Of a DNA stretch of 42,714 bases, positions 1 through 8,981 are shown piece after piece. Origin of the DNA: Chthoniobacteraceae bacterium (GTDB lineage: Bacteria > Verrucomicrobiota > Verrucomicrobiia > Chthoniobacterales > Chthoniobacteraceae); the NCBI GenBank assembly GCA_947479475.1, contig CANJZW010000036.1, forward strand, positions 1 through 42,714, in the 5' to 3' direction. Below the pieces are notes generated by a model. That model was not told the DNA's origin, did not search any database, and saw nothing but the letters and a program-made list of their open reading frames with translations. The number at the start of each line of letters is the position of its first letter. Position 1 is the first letter of the stretch. The position numbers were made by a program, and so were the translations under genes.

Positions 1-1
1 C

Positions 2-367
2 ACAAACGATGATTTTCGCAGATGGGCATTCGGCGTTGCGAAGTTCAAGGTTCTCTCCTGGCAGAGAGACCGGATGCGAGACCGCCACGTCTTCGGCCTC
101 GAAACCACAGACCTGCTTGCCGGCGAGGCTGAGCAATACTCTGGCAGAATGGAGAACCAACGGGAGGCGCTTCGGAATTGTTTAAACAAGCTGCCCGAGG
201 GCCAGCGGACTCTGATTGATTCCGCCTATGCTCCCGAGGTTCGAATTGATGCGCTCGCACGACAGTTTGGAATGACTGCGATGGCTCTGTATAAGAAACT
301 TCACCGCATACGCATTCTCCTCACAGAGTGCACCCAACGCGTATTAGCTCAGGAGATTGAACGATGA
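2..367 (+). CDS. ECF-type RNA polymerase sigma factor, 3' part (5' end outside window)
   Basis: The reading frame is open from the first bases of the window, so this is the C-terminal part of a longer gene. A methionine at 74 exists but the sequence before it (FRRWAFGVAKFKVLSWQRD) is typical sigma-70 region 2, so 74 is not the start. The later part, ending in ARQFGMTAMALYKKLHRIR, fits the helix-turn-helix of region 4. It resembles the ECF sigma factors described as the Rhodopirellula/Verrucomicrobium family. The stop TGA at 365-367 overlaps the ATG of the next gene at 364, which suggests translational coupling to the FecR-type protein. By analogy with other sigma/FecR pairs it would direct transcription of the adjacent surface-protein genes and be controlled by the membrane partner; that role is inferred. 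Confidence 0.88.
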   Translation, partial: TNDDFRRWAFGVAKFKVLSWQRDRMRDRHVFGLETTDLLAGEAEQYSGRMENQREALRNCLNKLPEGQRTLIDSAYAPEVRIDALARQFGMTAMALYKKLHRIRILLTECTQRVLAQEIER

Positions 368-1833
368 AAGACGATCCCCGTTTTGAATGGATTCAAGAAT
401 ATAGAGAGGGAACAGCGAGTGCTGAAACGACCTCTAATTTGGAAGGGGCGCTTCGCGATGATCCAAAGTTTCGTCTGCATTTTTTAGAATACCTCAATGT
501 GGATGGAGCTCTTGCGGCTCGAACCGTCGCTGTGTCGGCAGAAATGCAGGCGGCAGGCGGCTCATTTTCTCCGAGAAAGGAGCGTGTGCGAAGGGTTCCC
601 TGGCTGCCAATGGCGGCAAGCATGGCGCTTGCGGGATTGATTGGCTGGGGTGTACAGACGGTGCGAATTCCATTTGCCACGGTCACGAGTAGTGCGGGAT
701 CTGGATTGTCACAGGGGGCTGCTTTGCGAGGATCGGCCCTGCGATTTGATGTTGGAGTCGTCGAGTTCTTAACAAGAAAAGGGGCCCGTGTTGTGGTGGA
801 AGCGCCGGCCGAATTCCGCTTCGAATCGGCAGAGCGACTGCGTGTTTTGCGAGGCAAAGTGGCTGCCGACGTGCCGCCGGAAGCCAAGGGGTTTACGGTG
901 GTGACGTCCAATGGCAGCGCCGTGGATCTTGGCACGCGGTTTGGAGTGGATGTGTCAGCGTCAGCGGAGGCTGAAATTCATGTTTTTCAAGGTGAGGTCA
1001 TCGCGCAAGCAAAAGGAAATTTAACTAAACAGAGCCTGCACACCGGGGAGGCTTTGATCATGAACCATGGCGTCGGGACCTCTCGAGACCTGCGCTCCGC
1101 AGCTTTTATTCAACCGGACGAAATGCCTCAGCTTGCAGCGGGGCTTTCCTCTGGTCAGCGCAGTCGTGCGCAGGCAAGTCTCGCGGGCGTAAGGAAGGAT
1201 CTGGCGCTGATTGCGCTGTTTGATTTTACAGCCCCAGAGCCTTTTCCTGGCGTGTTTCGAATGGCGCAGGGAAGGTGGCCGGGCTCGCGTGCTCCCGAAT
1301 TTGTGCATACTGGCGATCATCTCAAAGTGAACGTTGGCGCGGAGCAGGAATGGGCACAACTCACCCTCGCCGCGTGGGTGCGAATCGATCAATTGGGGAG
1401 TCCCTACCAATCCTTGTACCACACCGATGGATGGCAGCAAGAAACACCGGGGCAGGTCCACTGGATGATTACCAGGGACAGTACAATGCGTCTGGCGCTG
1501 AAGGGAAACACACTCGCCCCTGGATCGATCGAGAACGCTGGCTACCCCGATTCTGTGACCTCCGTTATGCCGGAAAGAGGTCGCTGGGTGCATCTCGCGA
1601 CCGTGTACAATTCCGAGACTAAAACGGTGCGGTTTTTTCTCAATGGCCAGTTTGACAAGGAGACACGCCAGGAGATTGCTTATCCAGCGCGCTTGGGGGC
1701 TGCGCAAATCGGAAATTGGAACCGCGAAGACCGAAAGTTGAGCGGCCGTATGGACGAACTTTTGTTGCTGGGAAGGGCGCTGAGTGACTCAGAAGTGCGG
1801 GCTCTTTTCCAAAGCGGGAATCCCTACCGATGA
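364..1833 (+). CDS. FecR-domain, LamG-like membrane protein (likely anti-sigma partner)
   Basis: 489 residues. A cytoplasmic N-terminal part (about 1-78) precedes one transmembrane segment (about 79-100, from WLPMAASMALAGLIGWGV). A FecR-like domain follows at about 120-230 (recognisable by GARVVVEAPAEFRFE and the SAVDLGTRFGV motif). The C-terminal half (about 280-485) looks like a concanavalin A/LamG fold (LTLAAWVRIDQL, GRWVHLATVYN, MDELLLLGRALSDSEV). FecR domains in Bacteroidota and PVC bacteria transmit a surface signal to an ECF sigma factor; the LamG fold could bind a glycan. The ATG overlaps the sigma stop codon (ATGA), so the two genes are cotranslated. The signal-transducing role is inferred from the family and position; the ligand is unknown. 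Confidence 0.88.
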   Translation: MKDDPRFEWIQEYREGTASAETTSNLEGALRDDPKFRLHFLEYLNVDGALAARTVAVSAEMQAAGGSFSPRKERVRRVPWLPMAASMALAGLIGWGVQTVRIPFATVTSSAGSGLSQGAALRGSALRFDVGVVEFLTRKGARVVVEAPAEFRFESAERLRVLRGKVAADVPPEAKGFTVVTSNGSAVDLGTRFGVDVSASAEAEIHVFQGEVIAQAKGNLTKQSLHTGEALIMNHGVGTSRDLRSAAFIQPDEMPQLAAGLSSGQRSRAQASLAGVRKDLALIALFDFTAPEPFPGVFRMAQGRWPGSRAPEFVHTGDHLKVNVGAEQEWAQLTLAAWVRIDQLGSPYQSLYHTDGWQQETPGQVHWMITRDSTMRLALKGNTLAPGSIENAGYPDSVTSVMPERGRWVHLATVYNSETKTVRFFLNGQFDKETRQEIAYPARLGAAQIGNWNREDRKLSGRMDELLLLGRALSDSEVRALFQSGNPYR

Positions 1834-1910
1834 TCTTCTCAGTCGCTTAAGTTAAATGATTCGTAAGATTTTCCGGCAAATACCACGCTCCTTTGGAATC
1901 CTTTTGTTAA

Positions 1911-4688
1911 ATGAACGTAAGAACACTCCCCCTGTTTTTTATCTATGCCGTAGGTCTTGGGAACGCCCAGGGAGAGCCTGTAGATTTCGTGCGTGAAATC
2001 CGGCCCCTCTTGGAGAAGCGGTGTTATTCCTGTCATGGAGCTGAGAAGCAGAAGGGTGGCTTGCGTCTTGATATCAAGGCGGCGGCGTTCAAAGGGGGAG
2101 AGGACCATGCTCCCAACATTCTGCCCGGAAAACCCAAAGACAGTTCGTTAATCAAATTCGTGAAGGGGGAACAAGAGGATCTCGTGATGCCGCCCAAGGG
2201 AGAAAGACTGACGGCAGAACAGACCGGCCTTCTCTCTCGCTGGATTTTGGAAGGCGCAATCTGGCCGGATGGCGTGGACCTCGCAACGGTCGAGGACAAA
2301 CGTGAGCATTGGTCTCTCCGTCCGCTCACCACGCCAACCCTGCCCGCGCCCAAAAATTCGCGTTGGGCGCGAGGCGTGATTGATGGTTTCATTCTTGAGA
2401 GACTCGAAAAAGAGGGCTTAACCCCGAGTGCGGAAGCTGATCGGCGTGCTTGGCAGCGGCGCGTTTTCTTTGATCTGACCGGCCTTCCCCCGAGCCCTGA
2501 GGAGGTGGAAGCTTTTGTGAACGAGTCGGGTGAATCGTCTTACGAGCGTGTTGTCGATGGTTTGTTGAAGTCGCTCCGGTATGGGGAGCATTGGGGGCAG
2601 CATTGGCTGGATGTGGTGCGTTACGCTGACACTCACGGGTTTGAGGTGAATACGGAACGCCCCAATGCTTGGCCCTATCGCGACTATGTGATTGAGGCGT
2701 TCAACAACGACACGCCGTACGATCAATTTATCCGCGACCAGATCGCGGGAGATGCCACGGGAAAGGATTCGGCAACGGGGTTCCTTGTGACGGCATCGGT
2801 TTTATTGCCGGGGCAAATCGGGAAAGACGATGTTTCAAAACGCTTGGCTCGGCAGGATTCGATCGACGAAATCGTCGTCAACACCAGCCAGACATTCCTC
2901 GGCCTTAGTGTTGGATGTGCTCGATGTCACGACCACAAATTTGATGCGATTTCAGCGCGGGATTATTACGCGATGCAGGCCTTTTTCGCAGGCGTGGAAT
3001 ACCAGGACCGGGAGTTGAATACGCCCGCGGCGCTGGCCGCGAGGAAGGAAGCGGCACTTGTTAAAAACAAAATTGTGGAGCTTGATAAAAAACTCGCCCG
3101 CTTTGTGCCGCTGGCGAATTCGGGTGTGAAGCGGAAGGCCGTGAGCGCGAGGACAAACATTGATCGCTTTGCCCCGGTCAAAGCAAAACGGATTCGGTTT
3201 AGTATTCAAAAAACCAACAATCTGGAGCCGTGTATTGATGAGCTTGAGATTTTCAACACCGACGGAGTAAACGTCGCCCTCGGGCTTTCGGGGGCGATCG
3301 TCTCTGCCTCTGGGCAAATCCTTGTCGCAGGGCGGCATGATTTAAACTTCATCAATGACGGTCGCTACGGAAACTCGAGCAGCTGGATGTCGAATGAGAA
3401 CGGAAAGGGCTGGGTGGTCGTGGAGTTTCCAACACCACAGATCATCGAACGGGTTGTGTGGGGGCGGGACAAGGAGGAGAAATTTAAAGATCGTCTGGTC
3501 ACGAGTTATCAGATCGAAGTGGGAGAGACCGTTGAGGAGTGGCGCTTAGTCGCAGAATCTGCAGACCGGGCTCCCTTTGACGGCAAAGAAACACCTGAAG
3601 GCGCATTTTCAGTCGCGGGACTGGGCCCGGAGGAGGCCGTGCAGGCTAAACTGTTATTCTCACAAAAACAGGCTTTAGCCCCCCAGTTGGCCGCTCTCAA
3701 TAACTCGCAAAAGGTGTTCGCCGGAGTCTTCCGAAAACCGGACGACATCCACTTGTTATACCGGGGTAATCCGGAGCAACCGAAGGAAGCCGTCGAGCCG
3801 GCAGTGCTGAGCGTTTTTGGGGATTTAAAATTGCCTTCTTCCATTTCAGAGCAGGAGCGCAGAGTCGCTCTTGCGGGTTGGATTGCGGACGCAAAAAACC
3901 CTCTGACGGCACGCGTGATGGTGAACCGAATCTGGCAAGGCCATTTTGGGAACGGACTCGTGGCAACCCCGAGTGATTTCGGTCGGATGGGGCTGCGGCC
4001 TTCTCATCCGGAACTTCTGGATTGGTTGGCTCAGGAATTGATTCGGAGCGGTTGGTCTCTGAAGGCTTTGCACAAACAAATCGTGCTCTCGGCGACGTAT
4101 CGGCAGGCGTCCACCTTCAATGAAATGGCGGCGAGTAAGGATGTGGAAGCACGCTGGCTGTGGCGCTTTCCCCCGAGGCGTTTGGATGCAGAAAACATAC
4201 GGGATGCCATGCTGGCTGTGAGCGGAGAGTTGAATCTAAAGATGTACGGAAGCGGGTATAATTTGTTCAATCAGCGCGGGGGATTGAGTGGGTTTAATCC
4301 GGTGGAGAAGTTCACTGGCGACGGCCTTCGGAGGATGGTTTACGCCCACAAGGTGCGGAGGGAACCCGAGGCGGTGTTTGGTGCATTTGATTGTCCAGAT
4401 GCGGGGCTCAGTACTTCACTCCGGCGTGAATCGACGACTCCAATTCAAGCGCTAAACCTTTTAAACAGCGGGTTTACATTGGATCGCAGCGCCGCCCTTG
4501 CCGCACGGGTCAAAAAAGAGGCGGGGGAGGATGTGGCCAAGCAGATTCAGCGAGCCTATCTCCTGGTGCTTGGTCGCCAGCCTGGTCCGGGTGAGCTTTC
4601 CGACGCCCTAGCCGTGGTCGGTTCCCATGGAGCCGCTGCGTTGTGTCGGGCGATCCTAAACAGCAACGAATTTTTATTTATCCCCTAA
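1911..4688 (+). CDS. PSCyt1/PSCyt2/PSD1 secreted cytochrome-like protein (DUF1549/DUF1553)
   Basis: 925 residues with an N-terminal signal-like segment ([15 protein letters not shown]). Domain order: planctomycete cytochrome c domain with heme motif CYSCH at residues 38-42; PSCyt2 (DUF1549) region with a second CxxCH (CARCH, 336-340); a middle segment (about 420-560) resembling a discoidin/F5-F8 type C module ([33 protein letters not shown]); and PSD1 (DUF1553) from about 640 to the end ([43 protein letters not shown]). These multidomain proteins are hallmarks of Planctomycetota and Verrucomicrobiota and usually sit beside a DUF1501 gene, as here. The biochemical function is not established; a c-type heme redox role linked to extracellular polymer degradation is a common proposal. 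The next gene starts 11 bases after this stop. Confidence 0.93.
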   Translation: MNVRTLPLFFIYAVGLGNAQGEPVDFVREIRPLLEKRCYSCHGAEKQKGGLRLDIKAAAFKGGEDHAPNILPGKPKDSSLIKFVKGEQEDLVMPPKGERLTAEQTGLLSRWILEGAIWPDGVDLATVEDKREHWSLRPLTTPTLPAPKNSRWARGVIDGFILERLEKEGLTPSAEADRRAWQRRVFFDLTGLPPSPEEVEAFVNESGESSYERVVDGLLKSLRYGEHWGQHWLDVVRYADTHGFEVNTERPNAWPYRDYVIEAFNNDTPYDQFIRDQIAGDATGKDSATGFLVTASVLLPGQIGKDDVSKRLARQDSIDEIVVNTSQTFLGLSVGCARCHDHKFDAISARDYYAMQAFFAGVEYQDRELNTPAALAARKEAALVKNKIVELDKKLARFVPLANSGVKRKAVSARTNIDRFAPVKAKRIRFSIQKTNNLEPCIDELEIFNTDGVNVALGLSGAIVSASGQILVAGRHDLNFINDGRYGNSSSWMSNENGKGWVVVEFPTPQIIERVVWGRDKEEKFKDRLVTSYQIEVGETVEEWRLVAESADRAPFDGKETPEGAFSVAGLGPEEAVQAKLLFSQKQALAPQLAALNNSQKVFAGVFRKPDDIHLLYRGNPEQPKEAVEPAVLSVFGDLKLPSSISEQERRVALAGWIADAKNPLTARVMVNRIWQGHFGNGLVATPSDFGRMGLRPSHPELLDWLAQELIRSGWSLKALHKQIVLSATYRQASTFNEMAASKDVEARWLWRFPPRRLDAENIRDAMLAVSGELNLKMYGSGYNLFNQRGGLSGFNPVEKFTGDGLRRMVYAHKVRREPEAVFGAFDCPDAGLSTSLRRESTTPIQALNLLNSGFTLDRSAALAARVKKEAGEDVAKQIQRAYLLVLGRQPGPGELSDALAVVGSHGAAALCRAILNSNEFLFIP

Positions 4689-4699
4689 CGCAGACTGCA

Positions 4700-6175
4700 A
4701 TGAATTCTTCCAACCCAGAACATTTATCCGCGCCGGGGCGTGTCCTTTTGGATCGGCGTCAATTTTTATCAAACTCCGCAACGGCGCTTGGGTCGATTGC
4801 GCTTACGAATCTCCTGGGGTCGGACGGGTTGCTTGCGGGAAATGCCGGGTCGATCATTGATCCCGCGCATCCCTATGCGCCAAGGCCGGCGCATTTTTCG
4901 GGCAAGGCAAAGAATGTGATCGTGATTTTTTGTGCAGGGGCGGTCAGCCAACTGGAAACGTGGGACTACAAGCCCGCCCTTATTCAGTGGGATGACCAAC
5001 CGCTGCCCGGGGGGCCTTCTGTGACATTTCAAGGGCCGGCTGGAAATCTTGCGCGCCCGCAATATGAATTCCGGCAACGCGGTAAAACAGGGAAGTGGGT
5101 ATCGGACCTCATTCCGCATCTTGCCGAGCTCACGGATGATTTTGCGTTTATTCACTCGCTGACCAGCAAAAGCAACACACACGGACCGGCGGAGAACTTT
5201 CTTTCAACAGGGTTCAACCTCGACGGATTTCCGAGTCTTGGCTCATGGGCGACTTACGCTTTGGGGAGCGAGAATCAGAATTTGCCGGCTTATGTTTCGA
5301 TCTCTGATCCACGCGGAGTGCCTCAAAATGGGGCTAACAACTGGGGGCCGGGTTTCTTGCCTGCGGCGTTTCAGGGAACGACCCTGAGTTCGCTTAATCC
5401 CATCCGGCATTTGTCTGCCACGGGTATTTCGCCGGGTGCGGACGCTGCGGCCAAGGATTTATTGCAACGCATGAACGCGCGGCATCTGGAGCAGAATCCC
5501 GGAAACGGAAAGCTTGCGGCGCGGATTGCGAGCTATGAGTTGGCGGCGCGAATGCAACTAAGTGTGCCTGAGATCAGTGATCTCAGCACTGAACCTGCGC
5601 ACATCCTGAAGGCCTACGGTGCTGATGATCCATTGAACAAGGACAAGGCGGGATTTGCAAAGAACTGCATTCTCGCACGACGTTTGGTGGAGAAAGGAGT
5701 GCGTTTTGTGCAGTTGTTTAACGGGGCGTATGCAAGCGGAGGAAAACTCAACTGGGACGGCCACAACGCGCTGAAGGAACAATACGATGTCCACGCGAAC
5801 ATCCTCGACCAACCGGCGGCCGCTTTGATCCGGGACCTCAAAGAACGCGGGCTTCTGGAGAATACGTTGGTGGTGTGGTGCACCGAGTTTGGGCGTATGC
5901 CCTTTTTTCAGAAGGGCGCCAAGGGCCGAGATCACAATCCTGACGGCTTCACCTGCTGGTTGACCGGCGCGGGCGTGAAGGGCGGGGTTTCGCATGGGGA
6001 AACTGACGAGTTTGGTAGAAAGGCGATTAAAGACGTCCACCCGCTTTACGACTTCAACGCGACGATTCTCCATTTGCTGGGGCTGAATCACGAAAAGCTC
6101 ACCTTTGAACACAACGGCGTGCAACGCCGGTTGACGAGCGTCGAAGGAAACCTCATCAACGAGGTGCTCTTGTAG
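4700..6175 (+). CDS. DUF1501 family protein with twin-arginine signal
   Basis: 491 residues. An in-frame ATG at 4643 lies inside the preceding gene; ATG 4700 is chosen because it follows the upstream stop and places a twin-arginine signal ([21 protein letters not shown] at 19-20) near the N-terminus. The body matches DUF1501: [19 protein letters not shown], then [19 protein letters not shown], and a C-terminal [15 protein letters not shown]. The family has an alkaline phosphatase/sulfatase-like fold, but its substrate is unknown. Its partner is the PSD1 protein just upstream; the two are probably exported together, the twin-arginine route implying folding before export. Last gene of the presumed sigma-controlled operon. 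Confidence 0.92.
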   Translation: MNSSNPEHLSAPGRVLLDRRQFLSNSATALGSIALTNLLGSDGLLAGNAGSIIDPAHPYAPRPAHFSGKAKNVIVIFCAGAVSQLETWDYKPALIQWDDQPLPGGPSVTFQGPAGNLARPQYEFRQRGKTGKWVSDLIPHLAELTDDFAFIHSLTSKSNTHGPAENFLSTGFNLDGFPSLGSWATYALGSENQNLPAYVSISDPRGVPQNGANNWGPGFLPAAFQGTTLSSLNPIRHLSATGISPGADAAAKDLLQRMNARHLEQNPGNGKLAARIASYELAARMQLSVPEISDLSTEPAHILKAYGADDPLNKDKAGFAKNCILARRLVEKGVRFVQLFNGAYASGGKLNWDGHNALKEQYDVHANILDQPAAALIRDLKERGLLENTLVVWCTEFGRMPFFQKGAKGRDHNPDGFTCWLTGAGVKGGVSHGETDEFGRKAIKDVHPLYDFNATILHLLGLNHEKLTFEHNGVQRRLTSVEGNLINEVLL

Positions 6176-6194
6176 GAGTGGTTTTTCAGGTTAG

Positions 6195-6221
6195 TTTAAG
6201 CGTTGGTTACTTACGCTTAAA
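6195..6221. terminator. Possible bidirectional terminator hairpin between convergent genes
   Basis: Perfect 9-bp inverted repeat: TTTAAGCGT at 6195-6203 and ACGCTTAAA at 6213-6221, with a 9-base loop. It lies between the DUF1501 gene (+) and the DUF6807 gene (-). There is no strong T run on either side, so the terminator call is tentative. The rest of 6176-6408 shows no convincing gene. Confidence 0.35.
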
Positions 6222-6408
6222 TTGTGTCCGTGCGTATTCTTGTTCGGTTTACACATTCAGATGCATGTCTTCGGTGGCCCCCTCAGGACCAAAGTTTTCC
6301 GATGCTTGGTGCGGTCTTGACTCCTCGCCGTGCATTTTTAACCGCCGCCCCTCGGGAGTGCTTCCTGGTACCGGGAAGGCCTAACGTAGGGAATTGCCGG
6401 TCGGTGAC

Positions 6409-7383
6409 TTATTTTCCTTGGGCGTAGTCCTGAAATCTTGAATCAAGGGACTCTGCTTTTGGCTGCCCTTTGGCTAGATAATAACGGTAACGCAAAGTGA
6501 GTGATTCGCCCTTTTTGATTGTGTGGTCGCCAGCGCCAGCGGGTTTATCGGGCTCGAAATCATGCACCCCGAATGGATTCACGGCAAAAAGTCCGTAATC
6601 GCGGGCGTGCCAAGTGGTGGGGGAATGGAGGTTGTCTGGATGGCTGAAAATCACCACACCCACAGGATTCCCCTTTGGGTCGGGGCCGTAATAACAAACC
6701 CAGTTGCCGCGTTTGCCCCAGATGTCCTTGTCCTTGTCTCCGCGACTGTTGAAGGCGCGTCCTGTGGAGGCGCCTGTACTGACTCCGCTTTTTGAACTGT
6801 TCATGCTGAGGGAGGGGCACAAGCGTAGGGCCATGGTTCCTTCCTTGGTGTCACCGATGAGGACGTCGCCCTGGGTGGCCATGAGGGTGATATTAAAGTC
6901 CAACGTTTTTTCTCCCTCCGGCAGGGCTGTGATCACGATCCGGCGTTCGTCGGTGAGGACGGTGTCTCCTTCAGGCGACACCCACTTGGTTGCGGCGGAG
7001 AAGGAGCCGTGATTGCCAGAAAACTCCACTCCTCTGAAACTCGTGTGGACCTGCTTTCCGAAGACTTGGGTCTCCGCCCAGAAGTTGATCTCGTTGATCC
7101 TGGCATGCCCAAACCAGAGGGACCGGTGATGAGGGTGATCGACAAACATTTCTTCCCCGGCGACGCCCTTTTTCATCGGAAAATCGCGCACCACACTTTC
7201 TCCTGCCGCCCCCACGAGTGGGTAGAGGTAGGGGCGAGGTGTGTCTTTAGTAACGTATTCAGTGAAAACTTTGCCGTCGATTTCAACGCGTAAACCCGCA
7301 TCGCTTGGGGTGAGTGTCACCTTCTGGGCATAAGCGAGCGGTGTGAGAAAAAGCAGGGGCAGCAGGTAGAATGAAGATCTCAT
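6409..7383 (-). CDS. Secreted DUF6807 (PmoA-like) family protein
   Basis: 324 residues from the ATG at 7383, chosen because it starts a clean signal peptide (MRSSFYLLPLLFLTPLAYA); an upstream in-frame ATG at 7443 would bury it. The mature part carries the features of the family annotated as DUF6807 or 'PmoA family protein': RPYLYPLVGAAGESVVRDFP, VDHPHHRSLWFGHARINEIN, and a C-terminal YGLFAVNPFGVHDFEP followed by a GESLTLRYRYYLAKG strand. Despite the PmoA label these proteins are not methane monooxygenase subunits; they are common in Verrucomicrobiota and Planctomycetota next to sugar-metabolism genes, and their activity is unknown. A possible operator lies about 70 bases upstream of the start. 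Confidence 0.85.
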   Translation of the reverse strand: MRSSFYLLPLLFLTPLAYAQKVTLTPSDAGLRVEIDGKVFTEYVTKDTPRPYLYPLVGAAGESVVRDFPMKKGVAGEEMFVDHPHHRSLWFGHARINEINFWAETQVFGKQVHTSFRGVEFSGNHGSFSAATKWVSPEGDTVLTDERRIVITALPEGEKTLDFNITLMATQGDVLIGDTKEGTMALRLCPSLSMNSSKSGVSTGASTGRAFNSRGDKDKDIWGKRGNWVCYYGPDPKGNPVGVVIFSHPDNLHSPTTWHARDYGLFAVNPFGVHDFEPDKPAGAGDHTIKKGESLTLRYRYYLAKGQPKAESLDSRFQDYAQGK

Positions 7384-7452
7384 AAAGGGGGGTGAATGCT
7401 GATGGCAGGGGTGGAGGGATGTTTGGTTTAGAGAATAGCGCAAACAAGCGGA

Positions 7453-7473
7453 AACGCTGCCATATTCAGCGTT
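7453..7473. promoter_or_regulatory. Inverted repeat, candidate operator upstream of the DUF6807 gene
   Basis: Perfect 7-bp inverted repeat AACGCTG (7453-7459) and CAGCGTT (7467-7473) with a 7-base AT-rich spacer. It is placed about 70 bases upstream of the ATG at 7383, where a repressor or activator could act. The left arm context GGAAACGCTG faintly recalls LacI/GalR-type sites, but the spacing is not that of a classic LacI operator. The rest of the gap 7384-7684 shows nothing I can name. Confidence 0.3.
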
Positions 7474-7684
7474 GAATTAACGTGTGGATTGACTGTGCAA
7501 CCGTCCAAGTTTCAGGGCTCTCGCGCTGACTTAAGGCTATGGTTTCGGCGTAAATTACTTTCAAGTGTGCTTCGCAATAGGCCGCATAAACGAGATTCGG
7601 ATCGACCGCTGCTGGCGTGGTTTTGTGTGCACCCACCCTGAGAACGTGTCCATCCCCGGGCTCTGTCGAAGGGGGGTCAAGCGG

Positions 7685-8869
7685 TTAGTGCGCTGGGGTT
7701 TGATTCCAGAGAATCTGCAGGTTTTTGGTCTGTCGGCCTGCCAGGACTAGGTCAGGCTTTCCGTCGCCGTTTAAATCAGCGCTTTTGATGTCCTCGATCG
7801 CGACAGCTTCTCCGGAAATTTCTGAAGTGCGCCATTCTTTACCCGCGCCGTCGAGTGGTGTGAAAAGACGCACTCCGGGCACCCCCTTGGGATTCATCCC
7901 CCGCCAACCGGCGACGACTTGATCACTGCCGGCCCCTAGGAAATCAGCCGCAACCACTGCGTGCCCGTCTTTGAGGGAGTCATCGAGAACTTGCCGTTTC
8001 CAAATTCCTTTTCCGGAATCCGGTGCAGTGTAAACCGCCACGGTGTTGCCGTGCATCGGTTCAATGGTTGCCAAAAAACGGGCGCCGCCTGGGAGTTTGC
8101 CATCGCGAACCTCGCCGGCCCAAGTGTCTGTGATCTGCTTTTTTTTCCAAGCTCCTGTGCTGCGACCAAACCAGAAAACGCCCTCTTTGGCGGCGGTGAG
8201 CAGTTCGTGTTCGGGGTCGTTGTCCCAGTTGATGGGATGGAAATTGTGGCTTGCGTGGGTGAAGTCGCTTACCAGGGAAAGTGTCCAAGGGTCGCGTGGA
8301 TTTGGCGGCATGCCATAGGCGAATACTTTGCTGCCGTCCCCGGCATTGTTGCGGTTGCCCCGCCCGTGGAGGGGTTTGACGATCAGTTCCCACTTGCCCG
8401 AGGGCGCTAGGACCCAGTGCATCCGGTGAACAGTGGGTTCGTGGTGCAGTTTGACCGCTTCCCAGCGCTGCGTGCGGTCCGCGGGAGGGAGCAGGTAAAA
8501 CACGCCGCCGCTTTTTTCTGCGTCCAGAGTTTCCCCTGGGTTCCACTGGGCTCCGATGGCGACCTCCGCCTTGCCGTCTCCGTCAATGTCTTGGGCGGCA
8601 ATACACACGTTGTCCCGTTCCGTGATGTTTTCGACCATGATATGCTTTTTCCAGGTCGGGTTTTCGTACCACTGAACCGTGTGCTGGTCGGCGAGGAGGA
8701 TGTCGGGTTTTCCATCGCCGTTGATGTCGGCAATGGCGATGCCGTAACCGATCTGGATGTCGGCATCGATGATTTGGACGCGGAAGGAGGGCTCTGGCGG
8801 TGCGGCTAAAACGGGGCCGGCCAGCAGAAGGGAGGAAAGCGCAATGCGCTGCAGTGAGGGGGTGCTCAT
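7685..8869 (-). CDS. Secreted FG-GAP/VCBS repeat beta-propeller protein
   Basis: 394 residues with a signal peptide (MSTPSLQRIALSSLLLAGPVLA). Calcium-binding-like FG-GAP/VCBS repeats are clear: IADINGDGKPDILLADQ, AAQDIDGDGKAEVAIGAQ and, at the C-terminus, SADLNGDGKPDLVLAG. The rest between them (HRMHWVLAPSGKWELIVKPL, HNFHPINWDNDPEHELLTA) is consistent with further propeller blades. Such proteins are exported and probably bind carbohydrates or other surface partners; no catalytic role can be read from the sequence. It lies on the same strand between the GT2/TPR gene (112 bases upstream) and the DUF6807 gene (301 bases downstream), so operon membership is uncertain. Confidence 0.87.
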   Translation of the reverse strand: MSTPSLQRIALSSLLLAGPVLAAPPEPSFRVQIIDADIQIGYGIAIADINGDGKPDILLADQHTVQWYENPTWKKHIMVENITERDNVCIAAQDIDGDGKAEVAIGAQWNPGETLDAEKSGGVFYLLPPADRTQRWEAVKLHHEPTVHRMHWVLAPSGKWELIVKPLHGRGNRNNAGDGSKVFAYGMPPNPRDPWTLSLVSDFTHASHNFHPINWDNDPEHELLTAAKEGVFWFGRSTGAWKKKQITDTWAGEVRDGKLPGGARFLATIEPMHGNTVAVYTAPDSGKGIWKRQVLDDSLKDGHAVVAADFLGAGSDQVVAGWRGMNPKGVPGVRLFTPLDGAGKEWRTSEISGEAVAIEDIKSADLNGDGKPDLVLAGRQTKNLQILWNQTPAH

Positions 8870-8981
8870 GGGAGGGGAGGTGTCGGTGCAGGGGGAAAAG
8901 AGGGGGCAGCGTGTGGTGTTTGGGCGTTTAAAGCAAGGGGAGTGAATACGCCAGGACCTGACTGACGACGGGGCGAGTGTC

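Noticed and set aside
6178..6427. Small open frames of 67-68 codons between the DUF1501 and DUF6807 genes
   Set aside because: Overlapping frames in different registers with no ribosome binding site, no known motif and unusual composition; the region better fits a non-coding terminator gap.
6409..7383. Methane monooxygenase subunit, suggested by the family label PmoA
   Set aside because: The protein has a signal peptide, no multiple membrane helices and belongs to the DUF6807 type; the label is historical.
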